DNA from: CAYWOS01 sp964459985
Lineage (GTDB): Bacteria; Bacillota; Clostridia; Christensenellales; Aristaeellaceae
Direction of reading: 5' to 3'
DNA: 27,883 nucleotides
Assembly: GCA_964459985.1 (NCBI GenBank)
Contig: CAYWOS010000035.1
Span: 1-27,883, forward strand
Shown here: in pieces, positions 22,848 through 27,883 of the stretch
How positions within the stretch are numbered: the first letter of the stretch is position 1
How the letters are laid out: the number at the start of each line of letters is the position of its first letter
Notes under the pieces: generated by a model
What the model was told of the DNA's origin: nothing
What the model saw: only the letters and a program-made list of their open reading frames with translations
The model's database searches: none
Translations under genes and position numbers: made by a program

Positions 22848-23968
22848 TGTGCTTCCCCCTTTGCGATGGCGCAGGCAAGGCGCACGGCGTCCTCGGTGTC
22901 GTTCAGGATTGTCAGCCCGAGCGGATCAAAGAATTCCCTGACCTTTTCCTCGCCCGTTCCGCGCAGGCAGGTCACGATGGGACAGGAGGGCTTGAGCGTC
23001 CGCACCGCCTGCGCGATGCCCTCCGCCATCACGTCGGCGCGCGCGATGGTGCCGAAGGTGACGATCAGGATGACCTTGGGCTTGTTCTCCAGACAAATGC
23101 GCATGGCGGTCTCGGCTTTTTTGTAGTTCGGGCCGCCGAATTCGAGATAGTTTGCCACGCTGCCGCGCTCATAGCAAATGAGATCGTACACCGTGTTCGC
23201 CAGCCCCGCGCCCGCGACCATCAGCGAGATATCGCCGCCGAATTCGAGGTACGGCAGACCTTCCTGCGCCGCCTCGTACTCCATGTCGCTGGAGAAATGT
23301 TCGCGCTCTTTCTTGTATTCCGGATGCCGCGCCATCGAGTTGTCGTCGATGATGAGCTTGCCGTCGCCGGCGATCAGGGAGCCGTCCTTGGCGACGAACA
23401 GCGGGTTGATCTCGGCCAGCTCGGCGTCGTACTTCACAAACACGCGGTACAGCGCGGCGGCGATCTTCTGGATCTGCTTCATTTCGTTGCCGCGAAGCCC
23501 GAGCCGGTACGCGAAATCGCTTAACTGGAAGGGCTGAACGCCGCGATCCAGATCGATGAACTCGCGTTTGATCTTATCGGGCGTATCAATGGCGGCGCGC
23601 TCGATATCCACGCCGCCCTCGGCGCAGCCCATCATCAGCGCGCAGCCGCGCGCGGCGTCCATAGTGACGGCGAGATAGATTTCCTTATCGATATCGACGG
23701 CGCTTTCGACCAGCACGCGGCGCACGCCCGAGGGATGCGAGAAGAGCGCCGCAGCAATATCGCGCGCCTCGTTCAGCGTTTCCGCCTTCCTGACCAGCCC
23801 CGCCTTGCCGCGCCCGCCGACAAGCACCTGCGCCTTGAGCACGCAGGGCAGCGCCACGGCGGCGACGGCGGCGTCAACCGCACCGGCGTCGTCGATTAAC
23901 ACCGACGCCGGCACGGGAATGCCCGCCTGCGCGAAGCACTCCTTCGCCTGAAATTCAAACAGTTTCAT
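22844..23968 (-). CDS. ADP-forming acyl-CoA ligase beta subunit (SucC-like; probable sulfoacetate-CoA ligase, SqwK/SqwL)
   Basis: This 374-residue protein has an ATP-grasp domain followed by a ligase domain, as in succinyl-CoA synthetase beta. It begins MKLFEFQAKECFAQAGIPVP, the usual family N-terminus. The nucleotide-binding stretch VLVGGRGKAGLVRKAETL is near residues 48-65, and the metal site EINPLFV lies near 190. The C-terminal ligase domain includes an ILIVTFGTIARADVMAEGI segment. The start has GGAGG seven bases upstream. It forms a heterodimer or heterotetramer with the alpha subunit after it. The role in ATP formation from sulfoacetyl-CoA is inferred from the operon. Confidence 0.85.
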   Translation of the reverse strand: MKLFEFQAKECFAQAGIPVPASVLIDDAGAVDAAVAAVALPCVLKAQVLVGGRGKAGLVRKAETLNEARDIAAALFSHPSGVRRVLVESAVDIDKEIYLAVTMDAARGCALMMGCAEGGVDIERAAIDTPDKIKREFIDLDRGVQPFQLSDFAYRLGLRGNEMKQIQKIAAALYRVFVKYDAELAEINPLFVAKDGSLIAGDGKLIIDDNSMARHPEYKKEREHFSSDMEYEAAQEGLPYLEFGGDISLMVAGAGLANTVYDLICYERGSVANYLEFGGPNYKKAETAMRICLENKPKVILIVTFGTIARADVMAEGIAQAVRTLKPSCPIVTCLRGTGEEKVREFFDPLGLTILNDTEDAVRLACAIAKGEAQ

Positions 23969-23980
23969 GATGTGCCTCCG

Positions 23981-25384
23981 TTATTTCGCGTAGCGCGTGA
24001 AGAATTCTCCCCACAGGCTCTCGTCCGTCGGGCGGTTGTTCGCAATGGGATAGCTGAGCCACGTGACGTTGATGAAGAGGCGATAATTGATGTTTTCAGT
24101 GGTGATGTTGTTGCCCCACGTGCCGCAGCCCAGCGTCGTGGTCGAGGGCATGCCGTTGGTGAAGCAGCCGCCGTTGGCGCTCGCCTGACCCTGCCGTACC
24201 ATGATGCGGCTGGACTTCATGTGCAGTCCGAGATATTCGATGTATTCCTTCTTGTAGGTCTGAATGCCGCAGCTGTGCCCCGTGCCGCAGTTGTCCGTCA
24301 GCCGGCGCAGGATGTCGTAGCCCTCGGTGAATTCGCCGTAGCGGAACAGCGTCATGACGGGCGAGAGCTTCTCATGCGCGAAACGGTCGCTTTCAAGCGG
24401 CATATCGCCCTTGACGAGCAGCATCACCGTGCCGTCGGGCACGTTCAAGCCCGCGCCGCGCGCGATTTCAAGCGCCGATTTGGCGACGATTTTGGCGTTG
24501 ATGCCCACGATGCCCTTTTTGTTGGGCACCCACATATAGTTGAGCAGCGCTTGCTTTTCCTCGGCGGACAGGAGATACCCGCCGTGGGATACGAGCGCGG
24601 CGATCATGGCGTCGTACACGGAATCCTGAATGACCAAGGAGTTTTCGCTCGAGCAGGAGGTGGCGTTGTCAAAGGTTTTGCTCTTGGCGATCATATCGGC
24701 GGCGGCGGCGATATCGGCGTCCTCGGCGATGATCTGGCAGGCGTTGCCCGGGCCGACGCCGTAAGCGGGCTTGCCGCTCGAGTACGCCGCCTTGACCATC
24801 GGCCCGCCGCCCGTGGCGACGACCAGATCGACCTGCCGCATGAGCTCGCCCGTGCGGTCGAGCGTGGGCTCCTCGACGACTTGAAGAAGATCCTCGGGCG
24901 CGCCGACGCGGCGCAGACCGTTGCGCATCATATCAACCGCCAGCTTGGTCGCCTGCGCGGCGTGGGGATGCGGCGCGAAAATGGCGGCGTTGCGGCCCTT
25001 GAGGATGGAAATGCCGTTGCTGGCGGGCGTCGCGGTGGGGTTGGTCACGGGCGTCAGCGCGCCGATCACGCCGACCGGCTTGGCATACTTCTCGATGCCC
25101 TTTTCCTCGTCCCGCTCGATCAAACCGACCGATTTGCCCTTAAGCGCGTCGCGCAGCGCGCCCAGCACCTTGTTCTTGTGCTTCATAATTTTGTCCTGCA
25201 CGACGCCCATGCCCGTCTCCTCGACGGCGAGGGCGGCAAGGCGCGCGATATTCTCGTCGTTATAAACTTCCCAAGCCACCGAACGGATCACATCGTCGAT
25301 CTCATCCTGCGAGTAGTTGTTGACGATCTTTTGCGCCGCGCGCGCCTTTTCGATTAATTGCGCGATATACTCTCTGTCTTCCAT
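23981..25384 (-). CDS. sqwD: CoA-acylating aldehyde dehydrogenase, probable sulfoacetaldehyde dehydrogenase SqwD
   Basis: This 467-residue member of the acylating aldehyde dehydrogenase family (relatives: SauS, succinate semialdehyde dehydrogenase of Clostridium kluyveri, EutE, PduP) oxidises an aldehyde to acyl-CoA with NAD(P)+. The catalytic Cys244 is in TFDNATSCSSENSLV; VGVIGALTPVTNPT near 104-117 and ATGGGPMVKAAY near 190-201 are cofactor-domain landmarks. It lacks a microcompartment-targeting extension. Sulfoacetaldehyde is the likely substrate because transketolase and an RpiB-like isomerase precede it and an ADP-forming CoA ligase follows. A succinate semialdehyde role would want 4-hydroxybutyrate genes, which are absent here. 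GGGAGGG precedes the start. Confidence 0.82.
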   Translation of the reverse strand: MEDREYIAQLIEKARAAQKIVNNYSQDEIDDVIRSVAWEVYNDENIARLAALAVEETGMGVVQDKIMKHKNKVLGALRDALKGKSVGLIERDEEKGIEKYAKPVGVIGALTPVTNPTATPASNGISILKGRNAAIFAPHPHAAQATKLAVDMMRNGLRRVGAPEDLLQVVEEPTLDRTGELMRQVDLVVATGGGPMVKAAYSSGKPAYGVGPGNACQIIAEDADIAAAADMIAKSKTFDNATSCSSENSLVIQDSVYDAMIAALVSHGGYLLSAEEKQALLNYMWVPNKKGIVGINAKIVAKSALEIARGAGLNVPDGTVMLLVKGDMPLESDRFAHEKLSPVMTLFRYGEFTEGYDILRRLTDNCGTGHSCGIQTYKKEYIEYLGLHMKSSRIMVRQGQASANGGCFTNGMPSTTTLGCGTWGNNITTENINYRLFINVTWLSYPIANNRPTDESLWGEFFTRYAK

Positions 25385-25399
25385 CTTAATCCCTCCCGA

Positions 25400-26077
25400 T
25401 CATCCGATTGTTTGAATCCGATAGTTTTCGCCGTAGATGCCCGGGTACGCGCCCGTGCCCGTCAGCCGCGCGCAGTCCTGATGCGCCAGCAGCCATTTGT
25501 TGCGAAGCCGGAGCGTCGGCTCGCGCTCGTCGCGCGTATCGAGCGGCGTATTGGTGCCCATCGGCAGGATCACGCCGACCCTGAACCCCTCGCCGCGCAC
25601 GCGGCAGGGTGAAAAGTGCAGCGTCGTCGCGTACAGCTCGACCGCCGCGCCCTCGGGCACGTAAAACGCCTCGACGCGCGACGAATCCAGCTTGCCGTCC
25701 TCGATATCAAAGATCGTCGAAAGCAGCAGCACGCACTCGGTCGCCGCGACGTCGATCTCGCTGCCGCGATGGTACTCCAGCCCGTCGAGCATCTGGTTGT
25801 GACCGTTGCAATAGCCCGATTCGAGCGGCATCCCGCCGTAGCGCGCCGAGGACAGTTCCCCGATCACGGGCAGATGCGCGTCCCTGTCGTCGGCGACATA
25901 CAGGTTGCCGCTTTCGGGAAGCGGCGCGCGCGAGCGCAGATAATCGATGAGCGGCGCGAAATCATAGCCCGCGACCACGCTTCCGTACCGCCTGAAAGCG
26001 CGTTCGTCGAGCGCCGAATGCCACGCAAGCGCGGGATTGGCCTTCTTCAGCGCTTCGAGCGTTTGTTCGTTCGTCAT
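25400..26077 (-). CDS. DUF4867 family protein, probable sulfoquinovose isomerase (SqvD/SftI-like)
   Basis: This 225-residue protein fits DUF4867, a cupin-like family. Possible metal ligands are His93, Glu101, His103 and Glu107 in the stretch GHNQMLDGLEYHRGSEIDV, and His154 further on, typical of a cupin HxxxE..H set. Members occur in Bacillota sulfoglycolytic clusters, where, as I recall, the isomerase making 6-deoxy-6-sulfofructose from sulfoquinovose (SqvD/SftI) carries this domain. In this operon it would supply the substrate for transketolase; otherwise no isomerase for the first step is visible. It has no signal peptide and starts behind AAGGAG. The family is fairly sure, the reaction inferred. 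Confidence 0.72.
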   Translation of the reverse strand: MTNEQTLEALKKANPALAWHSALDERAFRRYGSVVAGYDFAPLIDYLRSRAPLPESGNLYVADDRDAHLPVIGELSSARYGGMPLESGYCNGHNQMLDGLEYHRGSEIDVAATECVLLLSTIFDIEDGKLDSSRVEAFYVPEGAAVELYATTLHFSPCRVRGEGFRVGVILPMGTNTPLDTRDEREPTLRLRNKWLLAHQDCARLTGTGAYPGIYGENYRIQTIG

Positions 26078-26087
26078 ACGCCGCTCC

Positions 26088-26561
26088 TTACCCGAAATTC
26101 GTTTCGTCCAGCGCGTCCATACGCGCGCGGAAGCCGCGCAGGTTCTTGGCGCGCCAGTCCTCGAGGCCCTCGGTGAACGCCGTGCCGATAAAGGCGTCCG
26201 TCATGGCAATGCCCATCGTCGGCGCGATCACCCAGCCGCCCATGCACAAAACGTTGCTGTCGTTGATGGCGCGGCACATGCGCGCGGCGTACACGCTCTC
26301 GACGCAGGCGGCGCGGACGCCCTTAAATTTGTTGGCGACCTGCGACATGCCCATGCCGGTGCCGCAGATCAGGATGCCGCGCTCGGCGTCCCCCGCCGCC
26401 ACGGCGCGCGCCACGGGCGGCGCGGCGTCGATGAAGGGCATGGGCGCGTCGGCGCTTTTGACGCCCAGATCGACAACCTCATGTCCCATGTCCGTCAGAT
26501 GCTTGAGAATGGCGTTTTTCAGCTCCAGCCCCGATAAATCACTGGCGATAGCGATCTTCAT
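26088..26561 (-). CDS. sqwI: RpiB/LacAB-family isomerase, probable 4-deoxy-4-sulfoerythrose isomerase SqwI
   Basis: This 157-residue protein has the RpiB/LacAB sugar-phosphate isomerase fold. The catalytic cysteine is kept: Cys66 in ILICGTGMGMS. Three RpiB positions are changed: the DHxG start motif is Asp8-Leu9-Ser-Gly (His10 of E. coli RpiB lost), the ring-opening His99 is Ile99 (AIND), and an Arg near 110 is Trp110 (GGWV). RpiB uses these residues for phosphate binding and ring opening, so a non-phosphorylated, probably open-chain sulfonated aldose is likely, as expected for 4-deoxy-4-sulfoerythrose. AAGGAG for this gene lies in the end of the transketolase gene, five bases away. Confidence 0.82.
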   Translation of the reverse strand: MKIAIASDLSGLELKNAILKHLTDMGHEVVDLGVKSADAPMPFIDAAPPVARAVAAGDAERGILICGTGMGMSQVANKFKGVRAACVESVYAARMCRAINDSNVLCMGGWVIAPTMGIAMTDAFIGTAFTEGLEDWRAKNLRGFRARMDALDETNFG

Positions 26562-26566
26562 ACGGC

Positions 26567-27490
26567 TCACTCCTTTGCCATTTGCTCGGCGGCGCGCACG
26601 ATATCGCTCACCGTCATATGGAATTTCTCCAGCAGCGCCGGCGCTTTGCCGACCTCGCCGAACACGTCGGGAATACCGATGGCGCGCATTTTCACGGGAT
26701 ACTCGGCGCAGAACACCTCGGCGGCGGCGGAATACAGCCCGCCGACCACGTTGTGATTCTCGCATGTCAGCACGCGACCGGTCTTTTTCGCGGAGGCGAC
26801 GATGGTTTCCCGGTCGATGGGCTTGACGGTGAACACGTCGATCACCTCGGCGGAAACGCCCTTGTCCGCCAGCGCGTCGGCCGCTTCGAGCGCGGACTTC
26901 ACCATGATGCCCGAGCAAAGAATCGTGATGTCCTTGCCTTCGCGGACGATCTTCGCCTTGTGCAGATCAAACGTCTCCCCCGCCTCGTATACCTTGGGCG
27001 CTTCCTTGCGGAACAGGCGCAGATACACAACGCCCTCGTGCGCCGTGATCTGCGGCAGCAGCGCGTGAAGCGCCGTCTCGTCGCACGGCTCGACGATGGT
27101 GATCGTCGGGATCGAGCGCATCACGCCGATGTCCTCGACGCTCATGTGCGTGCCGCCGTTGTACTCGGCGGTAATGCCGGGATCTGTGCCGACGCATTTG
27201 ATGTTCGACTTGGCGTACGCGCCCGATATGGCGACCTGATCGCACACGCGGCGCGTCATAAAGGGCGTGAAGGAGGTGCAGAAGGGAATGAAGCCGTAGC
27301 TCGACAGCCCGGCGGCGACCGAAACCATGTCCGCCTCGGCAATACCCACGTCAAGCGCCCTGTCCGGAAACTCCTTGCGGAGCGCCAAAGTGCCGTCGGC
27401 GCGCGCCAGATCGGCGTCCACCACGACGATGTTCTCGTTTTTCCGCATTTCCTCCGCGAGATACTGCGCGAATACCTGTCGCATTTCCAT
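26567..27490 (-). CDS. Transketolase, C-terminal subunit (probable 6-deoxy-6-sulfofructose transketolase)
   Basis: This 307-residue protein holds the pyrimidine-binding (Pyr) and C-terminal domains of a two-subunit transketolase. The Glu that activates thiamine diphosphate is in DVGIAEADMVSVAAGL (about 47-62). The motif that reads GEDGxTHQ in ordinary transketolases is EYNGGTHMSVEDIG here, changing the Asp that contacts the donor hydroxyl to Asn. With the N-terminal subunit it would move C2 units from 6-deoxy-6-sulfofructose and then 4-deoxy-4-sulfoerythrulose to glyceraldehyde 3-phosphate, giving xylulose 5-phosphate twice. It corresponds to one of SqwG/SqwH. It starts 14 bp after its partner's stop. 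The fold is certain, the substrate inferred from the operon. Confidence 0.87.
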   Translation of the reverse strand: MEMRQVFAQYLAEEMRKNENIVVVDADLARADGTLALRKEFPDRALDVGIAEADMVSVAAGLSSYGFIPFCTSFTPFMTRRVCDQVAISGAYAKSNIKCVGTDPGITAEYNGGTHMSVEDIGVMRSIPTITIVEPCDETALHALLPQITAHEGVVYLRLFRKEAPKVYEAGETFDLHKAKIVREGKDITILCSGIMVKSALEAADALADKGVSAEVIDVFTVKPIDRETIVASAKKTGRVLTCENHNVVGGLYSAAAEVFCAEYPVKMRAIGIPDVFGEVGKAPALLEKFHMTVSDIVRAAEQMAKE

Positions 27491-27504
27491 TGTCGCGGCC
27501 CCCT

Positions 27505-27883
27505 TTACTGAAGCTCGGCAAGCGCCGCAGCCGTCTGTTCTTTGGTCAGGTTCATGTTATGGTTGACGGGCGCGGCGGCCTCGACGAAGGAAACGCCCTT
27601 GCCCTTGACGGTATCCAGCAGGATCATGTGCGGCTTGCCCGCGACCGATTTTGCCCGCGCGATGGCGTTTTTGATCGCCTGATGATCGTGCCCGTCGATA
27701 CGCTGCACGTCCCAGCCGAAACCGCGCCACTTGCCCTCGATATCGCCCAGCGAGTTGACCTCGTCCACCCAGCCGTCGATTTGTCCGCCGTTCAGATCGG
27801 TGAAAGCGATCAGGTGATCGAGCTTCTGCGACGCCGCGTACATCGCCGCCTCCCAGATCTGCCCTTCCTGCGATTCTCCGTCG
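27505..27883 (-). CDS. Transketolase, N-terminal subunit (partial, 5' end beyond window)
   Basis: Only the last 125 or so residues of this subunit are here; the gene continues past the right edge. The visible part begins with DGESQEGQIWEAAMYAA, the thiamine diphosphate/Mg2+ motif GDGExxEGxxWEA, followed by LNGGQIDGWVDEV with the Mg-ligand Asn. It ends in the usual PHMILLDTVKGKGVSF region, as expected for a stand-alone N-terminal (PP) subunit. Its partner follows 14 bp downstream. The promoter, regulator, sulfoquinovosidase and sugar importer, if present, would lie further upstream. Confidence 0.88.
   Translation of the reverse strand, partial: DGESQEGQIWEAAMYAASQKLDHLIAFTDLNGGQIDGWVDEVNSLGDIEGKWRGFGWDVQRIDGHDHQAIKNAIARAKSVAGKPHMILLDTVKGKGVSFVEAAAPVNHNMNLTKEQTAAALAELQ

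Noticed and set aside
21957..23968. SucCD of the TCA cycle
   Set aside because: The operon holds no other TCA gene; it follows an acylating aldehyde dehydrogenase and a transketolase/RpiB set, which points to a dedicated acyl-CoA.
23981..25384. Succinate semialdehyde dehydrogenase of a 4-hydroxybutyrate pathway, or a microcompartment aldehyde dehydrogenase
   Set aside because: No 4-hydroxybutyrate genes, no shell proteins and no encapsulation peptide are visible; the neighbours fit sulfoacetaldehyde better.

Overview
This is a GC-rich, gene-dense window from what looks like an anaerobic, spore-forming member of the Bacillota (class Clostridia; possibly a high-GC gut lineage such as Christensenellales, but that rank is a guess). 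The evidence is a spoIIAA-spoIIAB pair behind a sigma-H-like promoter, a tryptophan T-box leader, a FeoA-FeoB fusion with a FeoB-associated Cys-rich protein, a DUF4358 lipoprotein, formate-tetrahydrofolate ligase, strong AAGGAGG ribosome binding sites, and many ATGA stop/start overlaps. A run of exactly 100 Ns shows this is a scaffolded (probably metagenomic) assembly.

Left part (1-8730). The window opens inside a tRNA-Ser. It is followed by an ICMT-like membrane methyltransferase, a beta-lactamase-fold serine hydrolase and a DUF362 protein, then a two-gene chromate-type transporter. Next come tRNA-Gln and tRNA-Glu on the minus strand, read from a consensus promoter. A four-gene operon follows (SGNH hydrolase, DUF4358 lipoprotein, MBOAT acyltransferase, DHHW protein), bounded by its own promoter and terminator; it probably acylates an extracellular polymer.

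Middle part (8764-20111). This holds a ferrous iron operon (feoAB fusion plus Cys-rich partner), spoIIAA-spoIIAB convergent with it and lacking an adjacent sigF, and fhs. A minus-strand ABC transporter (trpXYZ type) is headed by a complete T-box leader whose specifier reads UGG (Trp). Divergent from it is a large membrane-anchored beta-propeller protein with a Thr-Pro linker that contains the assembly gap. The intergenic stretch 20112-20493 carries a degenerate repeat of about 24 bp and an exact 104-bp tandem duplication that includes a terminator.

Right part (20494-27883). One tightly packed minus-strand operon, entering from beyond the right edge, encodes in transcription order a two-subunit transketolase, an RpiB-like isomerase, a DUF4867 protein, a CoA-acylating aldehyde dehydrogenase, a two-subunit ADP-forming acyl-CoA ligase and an SLC13/DASS anion transporter. 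This set matches the sulfoglycolytic transketolase (sulfo-TK) pathway in its sulfoacetate-forming variant. Sulfoquinovose would be isomerised to 6-deoxy-6-sulfofructose. Transketolase would then remove two C2 units in turn, with one isomerisation between, leaving sulfoacetaldehyde. That would be oxidised to sulfoacetyl-CoA and converted to sulfoacetate with ATP formation, and the anion exported. The RpiB-like enzyme has lost the residues RpiB uses to hold phosphate and open the sugar ring, which fits a sulfonated, non-phosphorylated substrate. This operon is the most interesting system in the window. The pathway type has been described, so any novelty lies in the host, the transporter and the details.
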